A DNA stretch of 54,086 nucleotides from Reticulitermes lucifugus (Eukaryota; Arthropoda; Insecta; Blattodea; Rhinotermitidae), in the NCBI GenBank assembly GCA_026260175.1, contig JAKCWW010002469.1, forward strand, positions 2,728 through 56,813. Direction: 5' to 3'. Numbering within the stretch: position 1 is the stretch's first letter; each line of letters begins with the position of its first letter. Below, piece after piece: positions 22,900-33,862 of this stretch. The translations under genes were made by a program, and so were the position numbers. The notes beneath the pieces are model-generated. The model was not told the DNA's origin. It ran no database searches and was given only the letters and a program-made list of their open reading frames with translations.

Positions 22900-25600
22900 A
22901 TTTCAAAGTTAAGAAAATATATAATCACCAAGTTCACCCCTGAAATATATCTGCCATGGAATGTCATTCACATTTCTAAACTGAAGTCAATGGAAAGAAT
23001 CAGGTCTCTTCAGTTATTTTCATGTTAACATGATTTTCCTACAACATACCTGCCATGTAAATCAAGATACAGCTGTATTCATATAAACTATTCTTAAAAA
23101 TGATTACATATCAACTACTCTTGTCCTCTGACTTTTGCAGCCTGTGTGTAATGCGTAATTTTGGCTCTCAAGGTTTACCCACATTGTATGTTGAAGGTGT
23201 CCCATGCTATTTTGGCATAAAATGCATTTGTCATTTTCAGGATGAATCAGGCAGAATGAGAAAATGTACCAAGACACAGAGTCTTACAGCAAGAGTATAG
23301 TGCTATCAAAATATAAGGGACCATGTGCTTAAGAAGGGTTGGAGAAAAGAAGTGCCAGGCTGTACTCGGTTCATACCAGTCTTCACGGCTGAAACTGCAA
23401 GGAACCATCTTGTTAGTTTATTTCAGTTTTTTCACCTTTCCATCTAGTGTCCCTTTCCTTATTAAGTGTTTACATGCTGGTATTCTGCATATCTAAAGAA
23501 CTCTTTCACTTGTATTGCATAGGTGCATAAAAGAATTGGCACAATGATGCTGACAGGTCCACCTAACAAGAAATGTGTCCAGAATCTTTGAAATTTTGTA
23601 GCTCTCCCAAATTGGAGGGAGGGGATGAAAATTAAAAGCAATGACTTATTGGCAGAACTGAAGAGAACAAAATACTGGTCTGTCAGTTAACAAATGTAAA
23701 TGAATTATTGTTTTCATAGTGAAATATTAATTAAACACCACCAGTTTTTATGCTGGAAGTGTTCTTTATAAATTAGTTTTAAGGCAAGAAAGAAGATGTA
23801 TTTCACAGCCATAGGGAAGTGCTTGTCCTACCAACACACCTTTAACTGCTGTGTCATGCCGACACTCAGGACACATGTTTTAGTAAAAACAGATTCCAGC
23901 ACACACAGAAAAAACCTGCCACGACAAAGTGTCACAATGTGCGATCATCCTATGTTCCCTTTCAATTTACATGAGATCAAGTAACAGAGTAAGGTTTATG
24001 ACTAACCTTCTTTAAGGAAAATAACTTTAAATGAAAGCATGTATAGATTGAGGTATTAAGAGTTTCAAGAACCATAGCTTTCCAACATCAAACAGGGTGC
24101 ACAGTGTTACCATATTCAAAATATATTATTACATCATACTTACCATCTACATTCCACACATTTTTCATGCTACTTATCATAACAAAAGAATAAAAGGAAT
24201 AAACATGAATGGTGTTCAATACGCAACATATGAGAGACTGTTGTATCCTACTACTTCAACACATGTCTGAACCAAAAAAATAACAGACATGCCCTCTTAT
24301 GTCTCATGTAATCACCTGAGTGATCAAGACATTTTTCCCAGGAATAAACAACCTCACCTGTTTAATTCCCACATACAACAACTAAAGGTCCTGTGTTTGC
24401 ACCTACTGGCACCCTTTTATCATCCCAGAAGTGTTATCCTTTGAAATTCTTAAGTGGTGTGAGGAGGCTGAGTGATGCATCATGACAAGGGCTGTATGGA
24501 AGGGCACACAGTCACAGAGATTAATCACATTCTCTGTGACCAAACCAGGGCACTTTACCGGATGACTGACTTCAGAAGTTGCAGCACTGTGCAGCAATGG
24601 TAAGCATTCAAACTGCTCCATTGTCCACAACCCATGAATGAAGTTCTACATATCCTACAATGGCATCAAAAATTTTCTCTGCAAACAAAGGTGTTGAACG
24701 TTTTTTGCAACAGATGTAGTATGCTCTATTCCATGACTGCTGCCTTTGATAGTGAAGTGACAAACCCACAGTTCAATGCTAGTGACAATGCACCAAGAAA
24801 TTTAGGTACAGATGAAGGCAGTATTGACAGTATTTTGGGACAAACATGGCATTCTTTTTTAGTTATTGGACTATGGTGAAACAATGTCTCAAAGTGCAAC
24901 TGCAGAACACTGTAGAAACTGAAGGAAACAATCTGGTTTGCTCCTGAAGACAGTTACCCATCTCCACATAGCCCATATCCCACAGAAACTGCTGGAGCTG
25001 TTTCACTAGGAATATCTTGCCTATCCACTATGAGGACCAGACTCTGCACCTAACACCTTCTATGTCTTCAGACAAATCATTAAGCACCATCAAGGAGAAC
25101 AATTCTCACATGACAAGGTGACAGGTGAGGTGCACCAATGGGTGCCAAACACTAGGCCCTGCTCTCTTCACCAAGGGAACTGAGAAAGTGACATATTTCA
25201 AAGACAGATGTGTCAGCTGCTCAGGCAAATGTATGAAGTAATGGATGGTTTGCCTGTTATTCTTTGTCCTTTCTGAAGTCTGCATCAAAATAACAAAAAC
25301 CAGCGTAAGACCCTAGGTCGGCTGTTACTGAACACACCTCACATACAACAAGAGGGCTAAAATAGAGAAAAAAAGGGAAAGGAATAAAAAAGAAAAGAAG
25401 TGAAAAACAATTAAATAAAAACAGATAAATAAATTAAACAAACATGAAAAAAGGGAAATACAATAAAATGCAAAGCGAAGAGCTACACAAGGTATCGTTC
25501 CTCAGGGAAATTACCAATCGCTCTAAAGGAGGGCCTGAGGAAGAGTGTGAAACCCAGAAAACGCAATACTGTACTGACACAGCAGATGCTGTTTGGCGCC
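22900..25600. other. intronic stretch without supported genes
   Basis: This lies within the last large intron of the RS-protein gene. Frames are short and lack domain features. Purine-rich AGAGAAAAAAAGGGAAAGG runs occur near 25361-25460. Confidence 0.45.
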
Positions 25601-25643
25601 TACCCTCATATTAAGATTTAAATGTTGCACGTGATGTTCTTAC

Positions 25644-25687
25644 CTTTGAATTCTTCTGCAAGATCTTTTGATGCCAGTGCATCTTTA
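25644..25687 (-). CDS. candidate 44-nt microexon of the RS-protein gene
   Basis: The minus strand shows CTATTTACAG before 25687 and AAAG followed by GTAAGAAC after 25644, a strong donor. Entering in phase 1 from the 55-nt exon gives VKMHWHQKILQKNSK and leaves phase 0, matching the acceptor at 18503. A different frame reads KDALASKDLAEEFK, which looks more protein-like but would need an extra upstream exon to set the phase and would pair with the alternative acceptor in the last exon. The exon itself is better supported than its frame. Confidence 0.5.
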
Positions 25688-26104
25688 CTGTAAATAGTAC
25701 CTGTTTAACACAGCCATTAAACAGAATGTTATTGTACTGAAAGGATGTCACAACATGCAAGTTTTTAGGTTTTCGCAGTAGTGTAGCTAAGGTTGCCATT
25801 CTTTTGGAATATGATGCTGCTGCTGCATCAGTAGCATTCACTACTGTATTATCTTTTGTAACAATTTTTGAGTTTAGCTTTCAGATGGTTCGTATTTCTT
25901 AAATGTATCCTGAATATGCTCCAAGTGATACAAGATTAAAATCATAATGATCATTTACTGACCCTGTAGGACAATCCTGTGTGTGATGTTCAGTAGTTCA
26001 AAATTACGCCAGCTCATCTGTGAGATCTTACCCTTATGGAATGTTAAATGAAGGTGCAGGTATAAGCATTAATAAGAAATGGACTGAAGGTTAAACCACC
26101 TCAA

Positions 26105-26400
26105 ATATCAAATAAAGGGTAATGATGAGTCATATGATAAACAGAATGCCCAATTTTCAACAGGATTAACAAACTGTATGGGGCAGCATACGCTGGCACA
26201 GCCAGAGCATAACGAATAGTAATGAATGAGACAAGAAAATGAGCTCTTGTCACAGCCAAGCCACTCACAAACCCTAGAGCATCTGCAGGTAGTGGAATTC
26301 AAAGGGCAAAATTTCAGGTTACCTTCCACATAATTTTACGCATGGAGATATCAAAATCATAAAAATACTGCCTCTCGGACATTGAGATGTCACTTCACAA
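26105..26400 (-). other. coding-like frame with two internal stops
   Basis: One minus frame reads DISMSERQYFYDFDISM then RKIMWKVT, stop, NFAL, stop, then IPLPADALGFVSGLAVTRA followed by two hydrophobic segments and HMTHHYPLFDI. The stretch between stops begins with GTAACC and ends in CTGCAG, but 40 bases is very short for an intron. It may be an old transposon or pseudogene fragment. The family is not recognised. Confidence 0.3.
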
Positions 26401-26459
26401 TTCACAGCAGAGCAAACTTATACAGTTAACACTCACAATGTCATGCTCGTGATTAAAAA

Positions 26460-26830
26460 TTAGCAGTCAGGAGAATCCTGTTGTATTAACTCACTTGGGA
26501 CCTGTGTTCCACTCAGTGCCTGGCACCACCATAAGGCAACCCCATTAGCTAACTCCATGACACAGACTTTCTTGAGAAGTTTGTCTGGAAACTTCATGCA
26601 TTTTATGGAACCTGAAGGCCCATCTTCATGTTTACAAAATCCCCCCCCCCCATCCCTATCCTGAGACAGATTAATCCAGTCCACACGGCTCCCATTATTC
26701 AGAATCCTTTTTAATATTATCTTCCCATCCATGCCTAGGTCTCGAAGTGGTCTCTTCCCTCCGGGTTTTCCCATCAAAACCCTCCATGCATTTTTATTCT
26801 CTGCCATGAGTAGCACAAGCCCTGTTCCAT
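26460..26830 (-). mobile_element. LINE C-terminal fragment
   Basis: The minus frame begins WRVLMGKPGGKRPLRDLGMD, then GKIILKRILN, then DWINLSQDRDG. This matches the well-known tail GKPEGKRPLGRPRRRWEDNI..DW..L.QDRD of a widespread insect LINE ORF2, here with substitutions. A C12 run (26641-26652) lies in it. It is truncated and nonfunctional. Confidence 0.7.
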
Positions 26831-27254
26831 CTCATCCTTCTTGATGCCACTGATATCTCTCATTCATGACAAAACTTCATCACATCTTGAGACGTAGCAG
26901 TCTAAAACACTCATACACAAAGCTCAACACTTACAGAAAGCAATGCTGATGAACAAGATAAACTTACTGATAAAAGCAATTCTGTGAATGGTTAATCTGA
27001 CATGACAACACAATTGTTTGACATACATACAACAAGAAATGTGGCCTGTCAGAGTCATAACAATCAGTATACAACCTAACATAACTATCTGTACTAACTA
27101 AATGCACATCTCTGCCTACATTAACAGTCACTGTACAACCCAACATAACAATCAGCATCAATTAAATGCAAACCTTTGCACACACTAACAATCAGATATG
27201 AATTAGTAAAACATCCTGCATACAGAAATGATGATCTCTGGAAAATTTCCTTAC

Positions 27255-27309
27255 CTTTAGCAGAAGCCTCCAGGAGACTTGAAAGACTAATTTTCTTTAC
27301 ATCACGTGA
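27255..27309 (-). CDS. 55-nt internal exon of the RS-protein gene
   Basis: The minus strand has a long pyrimidine tract (TATTTTTTCTCTGTTACAG) directly before 27309 and AAAG followed by GTAAGGAAA after 27255, so both splice sites are strong. Of the three frames only phase 0 is open, giving SRDVKKISLSSLLEASAK and leaving one base. Phase 0 entry fits the end of the preceding exon at 30426 exactly. The other two frames hit TAA or TGA at once. This is the best-supported small exon of the gene. Confidence 0.7.
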
Positions 27310-28073
27310 CTGTAACAGAGAAAAAATACTGGTAATGACTGCTGACATATGTGGAATAGAAAAGTATTCGAATCATGATTCTGACCACCATCACATGACA
27401 AGGCTGATAGCAGCAGCAAAAAGTGTGTTGAACTCAACAGGACGTGTAAAATTTGAACATTCAGCATGCAAGACATTATTTTTCCTTACAGCTGATCAAA
27501 TCTGTAAGTCATTTAAAAATGTTTCAAATAATGTCATAGATTTTAACAAACTAGTTCTCATGTCTCGTATCAGCCTTACCTATATCGTATACAAAATATT
27601 CTGTACTCAAGGCTTTCAACTGCATGTTACTTTCAACATATTTTGCAAGGGCATTCCTCCCTTTCCCTATCACAGATGATATAGTCCACCATCAGCCATT
27701 CATTAAAGCTGCTCTTAATAAACTCCAGTGAATTATCTTAGATGATAGGTCTGGCTCTTTTAATGTACTGGAATGATATGAACCAAACAAGACATCTTAG
27801 AATTTGTAATTTTGGCTGAAAACATTTACAGGATTGGGAATTTCAGTAAATTATGACACAAGGAGCACTACATTTGAGATATGCTATAAACTTAAATTCT
27901 GGGATCATGTATCAAGCAGGGAGCTAGAGACTAGTATCAATAAACATCAAATTCATGCACTAACTCTCAGTACAGATCCTTGAAAATTACGTTTTATCGA
28001 AATATGTTCAGTAATTTCACATATGATGTGTACCCAGACATGCAGCCTCCCCAGCATGCATTTGTTTTATATA

Positions 28074-28527
28074 CAGCAAAATTCCATTAATCCAACTCAC
28101 ATCGGGCTGGACAGGTGCCAAGTTATCGAATATTCTGGATTATCAAACGGTACCTATACTGACGATGTTCTTACAGGTAATTTTTTGTTACTGCTCCTAT
28201 ACTTGGGCCATACAACTGATCAGAGGAGTATGCCATTTGAATATCTCCTTCATCTACTGGTTCAGGGTCATCACAGTCCTCTTCTGTGTTATCTGGAGTC
28301 TTCACAACTGAAGTTCACGGAGTAGGAGACAAGGGGTCAGGAGATACCACAATGATTGATATACAGACACTCTTGGAGGCCTTTTTAAACATGTCTCTGA
28401 GATCTGACTGTTTCACTGATGAAGCTTCTTTCTGGTAAAAAAGCAAAACTTCTGGGACTACTCTCCCCAAGTGCCGGATTATCAAGATTTCTGAATTATT
28501 AGATGTTAGATTACAGGAATTTCGCTG
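28074..28527 (-). mobile_element. pogo/Tigger-like element remnant
   Basis: The ends CAGCAAAATTCCATTAATCC and, reverse-complemented, CAGCGAAATTCCTGTAATCT form terminal inverted repeats, each flanked by TA (28072-28073, 28528-28529), the target of Tc1/mariner/pogo elements. On the minus strand the interior encodes TPDNTEEDCDDPEPVDEGDI, resembling the acidic tail of pogo-type transposases. It is an internally deleted, dead copy. Confidence 0.7.
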
Positions 28528-28864
28528 TACTTTGTACAAAGGAAACTAATAGGAAATGTGAAAATAATTTCACACTAAGTAATGTACACATTCATTCCAA
28601 GCAAGTGGTCCCATCTTTGTAACCACATCAACATGCTGTGTCAGTCTTCCAATTCAGTAATAAATATCAAACATTAAAAAATGCCCAAATTTGGTGTATG
28701 CAATTATCTATCACCATCACCAACACAGCATATAGTCTCAAACTGCTGTGTGGTGACAGAGCTTTGAAAATACGAAACATTCATTACATTAACATCATCA
28801 GGAAAATTTCAAACACAACCACTACACAAAATATGTTGGTTTGATCATAACTGCCACACATCCA

Positions 28865-29070
28865 AGGAGTCTCCATTCCCTGCATTTAATGGAATCCAAA
28901 GGTTCTTTACTACGTTCACAAAAGCCTTTCACTAGACCCTACCCCAAGCCAGGTGACTCCAATTCATACCCTCCAACCTTACTTCTGTAGGATCCATTTT
29001 ATATTGTCCTCCCACATAACCTTGTCTCCCTAGCAGTCTCTTTTCTTTGTGTTTCATTTTTCTCATGTGT
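28865..29070 (-). mobile_element. LINE 3'-end fragment
   Basis: The minus strand encodes RKMKHKEKRLLGRQG-like residues, then GGQYKMDPTEVRLEG (from WEDNIKMDLREVG), and an end resembling KNLWIPLNAG. It is the same C-terminal LINE tail as at 26460. The plus-strand SINE at 29081 begins ten bases beyond it. Confidence 0.6.
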
Positions 29071-29080
29071 GCCACGAACA

Positions 29081-29385
29081 GCCGGGTTAGCATAGTTGGA
29101 ACACGGTAGTGACTAGGCTATGGGCTGGATAGTCCAGGGCTCAAATCCAGGTCGGTGTAACAGATTTTTTTCTTCTCCAAAATGTCCACACCATCCCTCA
29201 GACCCACCCACCCTCCTACTCAATGGGTACCGGATTCTTTCCCAGGGATAAAGCGGCCGAGGCATGAAGTTAACCACTCACCTCTGTCTAATGTGAAGGT
29301 TAACAATGTGCGGAGCTATAACCCTTGTCCCCGTATATGCCTTCATGGAGTGGACAGAGAAAACTTTACTTTTTTACGTGTATGC
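29081..29385 (+). repeat. full-length tRNA-derived SINE
   Basis: The A box is TTAGCATAGTTGG (29087-29099) and the B box GGGCTCAAATCC (about 29137-29148). The body contains TCAATGGGTACCGG, GGGATAAAGCGGCCGAGGC, GAAGTTAACCACTCACCTCT and a T-rich end. It is one of the most complete copies of the dominant SINE family. Confidence 0.85.
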
Positions 29386-29734
29386 CACATATCTGTCCCA
29401 CCTCATACTCTTGAGATGGGACATCCTGCCCTTGTGTTTAGAATGAAACAAGTACTGAGCCAAAACACATAGCACACCTTAGACAATTAAATAATTTGTC
29501 TAAAAAACAGCTGTGGTTGACAATCATACACTTCAACCGTTTCCTCTCATATTCCTTGATTTTAACACACCAGGCACACATACAACAGTAATATTAAAAT
29601 TTACCCAGTTTAATCCTACGATCCATCATACAAATAGCACTGGATCAAACCTATTCTGAATGTACAGTATGATCACATACAAGACAAAACTGTAGTACTG
29701 CTTTGAGCTTACACCATCTAATTCCATAAACAAC

Positions 29735-30120
29735 ACCAAGCGTTTGGTATTGCCAGCACTTCTGTTACACTGTACCTTAACTGCCTGGTCCCAATCCAAA
29801 AGTTCAGCACCACAGTTATCACATTTCTACAACAGTTTCATCCATCTCACATCCTTGAAACCTATTTCTCTGAAATCTACCTTAATGTTATTATCCCATC
29901 CCTTTCTCAGCCTTTCAAGTGGTTACCATAACAGAAGTTTGTCCACGCATCAGCTTCACATTCAGCCCACCATAACCCACTACAGTATCTGTATAATTCA
30001 CAGCCTTCATCATTATGGTATACACTAAAGCAACATACTTCATCCCTCATGGGCATCAATATTTTATAAGTCTTTCTAATATGTGTCCTTCCTTCCAAGC
30101 AAAACACAGTGTTTCACAAC
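29735..30120 (-). mobile_element. LINE 3'-region fragment
   Basis: The minus strand includes GWDNNIKVDFREIGFKDVRW then MKLL, again the RWEDNIKMDLREIG tail of a LINE ORF2, followed by LLDWDQ. Upstream sequence is too decayed to place further domains. Confidence 0.5.
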
Positions 30121-30425
30121 CACACAAAAGAACAGGCATAAGTATTCATTTACAAACACTGACTACTGTTTTGGAAATAATAATTTTTAACTGAATAACA
30201 ACCAGTAGCTCCTGAATTTACTTGTCTCCTAACTGCAATACAAATCTGTTTCCTATTTATTTATTTAATTTATTTATTTTGTTAATTTTCTGCTCCCAAA
30301 TACACTTCAAAACATTTTCAAACGACTCATGACTATGACAATTGCGTATTCATTATTATTAATTCATCTGTATGATTTTTTCAGTAATGAGGAAAAGTAA
30401 CATTATATCAACTGAACTTGATTAC

Positions 30426-30839
30426 CTGTGATATTCTGGGTGGTGGAGGTACTTGTGGAGGATCTTCTGACTTCTCAGTGTCATGTAGTGGCTGGCTGAA
30501 CACATTGTCTAATGAAGAAAACTCGGTGTTCACGCTGAATGACGCTACTTTGTCAGGGCACTCCAAGGTAAGAGCAGGTGGTGGCACATTGTACACTGGA
30601 GGGGGTACTGGTAGGGGTACAAGTGTTGGAGGCATAACTGGTGGGGCAGGAAGATGAACTGGAGGAGCAGAACCAAAAGACGGAGGGATGTGATTTTGTG
30701 GAGGTGGAGGTTGAACTACAGCATCTGAGAAACCAGTCTCAGATGGGTAACCATGAGTGTACGCTGAAGGGTCTGAAGGGAATGGAACAGGGGTAGGAGG
30801 AAAAGTTCCTGGGCCAGGATAGCTGCTGGGACTGTAACC
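30426..30839 (-). CDS. RS-protein gene, proline-rich internal exon
   Basis: The acceptor TTTGTCCCTCTTCAG precedes 30839 and the donor CACAG/GTAATC follows 30426. The exon is 414 bases, 138 codons, phase 0 at both ends. It encodes GYSPSSYPGPGTFPPTPVPF, continues with several polyproline blocks (VVQPPPPQNHIPP, PVPPPVYNVPPPA) and ends SEDPPQVPPPPRISQ. Such low-complexity proline-rich linkers are common in RNA-processing proteins and may bind WW or SH3 domains (inference). It joins in frame to the upstream RS exon, reading GPTHHE/GYSPSS. No folded domain is visible. Confidence 0.8.
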
Positions 30840-31574
30840 CTGAAGAGGGACAAACAGAAAGTGCAAGTATTAATAAATAATATAAACAGAAGTGGATAGG
30901 TGTACTGCTTGTTCCAAACTACACAAGACTTCACATTACAATACAACTATGTCAGTGGTGAAAGACAGTTCTCCATCAGTTTTTTCCTAGTGCCAGCGTC
31001 AGTTATTTTGGGCTCTGCACCCCATGCCTCCACTGAGGAATGCACCAACATCAGTGACCGACAAGCTCCTTTGCCATGCACTGTTACATGAATTACCATT
31101 ACCACCAAAATTTTAACCTAACTTTGAATTCAGTAATATGTTGCAAAAAAATTTACATTCCAATGTTACGATGCAATACAAGTCCAAAAAAAAAAAGTTC
31201 AAATTATGTAGGGTGAATGGGCTTTTTGGTGCAGACATGCAAGTATGCGAACAAAAACATCTGGCTCTTGAATGCATAATCAATAAAACTGAACAAATCA
31301 CATCCAACCTGAATGAAAATGTCAACAGTGGCAGTGATAATACGATGGCCTCAGCAGCTGCAACGAGAATACTGATGGTAAAGATGGGGGAGAGGACTGG
31401 CAGGCATAGGAAGCTCATGATCAATACACTGGTATACAAAAATACAATCTGCACTTCCAAAGTTCCTCCATCAGTACTACACATGGTGATTTAAAAAATG
31501 TTAACAAATGTAGGATTTTCATTCTGCTACAGGTTTTGATGATTGTGAAGCAATGATATGGCACTTAGGAAGGA

Positions 31575-31621
31575 AGGAAGGTTGCAGCCTGGATGAAGGC
31601 CTACCAGGCTGCAACCTTCCT
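31575..31621. repeat. perfect 18-bp hairpin
   Basis: AGGAAGGTTGCAGCCTGG (31575-31592) and its exact complement (31604-31621) flank an 11-base loop. It has no T-run for a polymerase III stop and no obvious precursor context. It lies in an intron of the RS-protein gene. Confidence 0.75.
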
Positions 31622-31709
31622 ACACTGCTTCAAAATCAGCCTGGCTGCATTGGCAATGCTTCTCAATCAATAAACTGGCAGAACAAAAGAAAACCCATAC
31701 AAGTATTAC

Positions 31710-31932
31710 AAGAAATACCAACAAAGTACACTACTAAAAAACATATTCCATTAATTAAAGATCCTACATAGTTCGGTGGGCTGCCATCATCAGAGATCAC
31801 ATGAAAACATACAGATGGATTTTTCAAACCGTCTGTTTTCATATGGTCTCTGGCAATGGCAGCCCACCAAAACATTTATGATCTTTAAGTAATAAAATAT
31901 GTTTTTAACAATTTACTCTGTTGGTATTTCTT
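31710..31932. mobile_element. foldback element with outward hammerhead-like motifs
   Basis: The left arm (31710-31818) and right arm (31829-31932) are reverse complements over about 105 bases, with scattered mismatches, around a 10-base centre. The outer ends are AAGAAATACCAACA. The left arm carries, on the minus strand, CTGATGATGGCAGCCCACCG then AACTATGT. The right arm carries on the plus strand TGGCAATGGCAGCCCACC then AAAACATTT. Both are versions of the CTGATGATGG..CCGAAACATGT core and face outward, as in the elements at 8879 and 48113. Confidence 0.7.
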
Positions 31933-32085
31933 ATAATATTACAATTTCACACACAGTTACAACCCATACAAGTGTTAACATTTGCTGAATCACCCTGTAT
32001 TTTATGTACAGTAGCAATTTATATTTTCATAGTGGTATGGCTCTAAATTCAGAGAGCCCTTTGGACATGACTAAGAATTGAAGTA

Positions 32086-32243
32086 CAGTAGAACCCTGTT
32101 AAGAAGTCTTTCAAGGGACCTGAGGATTAGGGACTCCTTAAGCAGGAAGACTTATGAAGAGGGAAGCTTATTAAAAGCAATAGGATTTCGGGACTTTAAA
32201 AATCAGACTTCTTATGCAGGAACTTCTTATCCGGGTTCTACTG
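32086..32243. mobile_element. 158-bp pogo-type MITE
   Basis: The ends CAGTAGAACCCTGTTAAGAA and, reverse-complemented, CAGTAGAACCCGGATAAGAA form terminal inverted repeats flanked by TA on both sides. CAGTAGAACCC..TTAA is typical of pogo/Tigger ends. There is no coding capacity. Confidence 0.8.
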
Positions 32244-33497
32244 TATATCACACAGTGTCAAAAGACAACCTCCTAGTTTTAACAAAAATAAAGCAAAAAA
32301 CTATCTTCTAGCTGTGTCAGTACCAAATATTTCACAATGAAGTTGCCACTTTTATGGTTGTACAAGTAAGGTATGTTTAGGAATGAAACTGTCACCCTAC
32401 CAGTGCATGTCTTTGGTTTCTCTCAGTCAATTCAAAGTGCACAAATTGCTCTCTCCATTTCACTTCCACAGAATATATTTATTACTGCAATTTATTTGAT
32501 GATACTGACAGTAACTCAAGACCATACAGCACTGACTAACCAGATAATAGTGCATAATTAATTGAAAATGGTGTGGAAGTGGTGACATTCTAATTTAAGA
32601 CATTATCCTGGCATCTGCCTGCAGGCACTGAGGGTAACCGTGAGAAACCAGGTAGGGTAGTCGGAGTCAAGGACAAGATTTGGATTTGGCACTTAAAGAA
32701 CACAAGCCAGAAGTGTTATTATTTCAGCCAACTAGATTTGTTCATCAACAATAGGTTCAGGCCAGTTGGCCTGTTCTGAACCAGTTTCAAAGTGAACTGA
32801 TCTTTCCACCTCTTTAGACATCTTCCCCAGTGCCTTTTTCTTTGAGAACTGTAATCTGGTATCTTCAGTGGAATTTAATCCATTGTCAGTTCACTGAAGA
32901 ATATAAACACAACAGTCCTCGCTGAAATGCAGAACATGAAATGTAACCGTATGCATACACAGTCAAAATTACAGATTTAATTTCTATACTTAAATGTTTT
33001 AAAAGTTAGTACAGTAATAACCAACCACATGCAGCAGAGTACTTTGAGGCAAATCAAGTTGTTCAACTAGTGAAAAAATTCCTTGACATTTATGAGAACT
33101 GCAAATTTTTTACCATCTTCACAGAGCCACACAGTCATTTATCATGCAATATCTACCTTCCGTTATCAGATAAGAAACATGGCCCCACACACACGCACAC
33201 CCATTAACACACCGTAACACACACCGACCGACCAACCAACTCTGTGGGGCAAGGTATTCCTCAAAAGCCCACCACTAGATCCTATCCTAAGCCTGCTGAA
33301 TGCACAATCCCTCTACACACAAAATTTCTCTGAGGCTGAAGGTAATAGCATCCTCTAGATTTCCTAAACGGTGTGCACTCCTCTGATGTTTTCTGACAAA
33401 AATTTTGAACACATTTCTCATTTCTGCTCTGCATGCTACCTGTCCTGTACACTGCATCTGATTTAATAGCCTGAATAGCATTAGGTGAAAAAGTCAA

Positions 33498-33770
33498 GGT
33501 AGCTCAGTCAGTGAACTGGCAAAGGACTGGAAGGCCAGGAATTCAGTTCTCTGAAGGCAGGGATTTTCACTTTACCACAAGGTTCAGGACATTTGTGGGG
33601 TCATCCAGCCTCATAGTACTCCCCAAATGACACTCTCCACAACAGTAAATAAGACCATTACAACGACCACCGCCAACCTTCAAACAGCACTGATGCCAAA
33701 TGGGTGGAGTTCTTCTTCTGTGCCCCCTACAGGCCACTGTGTGCAGTTCAGGCACAGAAGCAACACTGTA
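33498..33770 (+). repeat. tRNA-derived SINE of a second family
   Basis: A clear A box (GGTAGCTCAGTCAGTGAAC) is followed by a decayed B box (GGAATTCAGTTCTC). The body holds GGCAGGGATTTTCACTTTAC and GTGGGGTCATCCAGCCTCAT phrases. It differs in body from the family at 29081. It lies just downstream of the large RS exon, in the intron. Confidence 0.65.
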
Positions 33771-33862
33771 CTTTACCTCGACATCTGACAACATTATACA
33801 AATGAGTACACACATATGTAAACAACTAACATTATAAGAAGGAAAAAGGAACTTACACTTAC

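Noticed and set aside
27176..27679. 167-residue plus-strand frame
   Set aside because: It overlaps the minus-strand 55-nt exon and its splice signals, and its own composition is not protein-like.
28749..28802. ACATCATCAGG next to GAAACATT, seemingly another hammerhead-like core
   Set aside because: The two parts are in the wrong relative orientation and no stem II forms between them.
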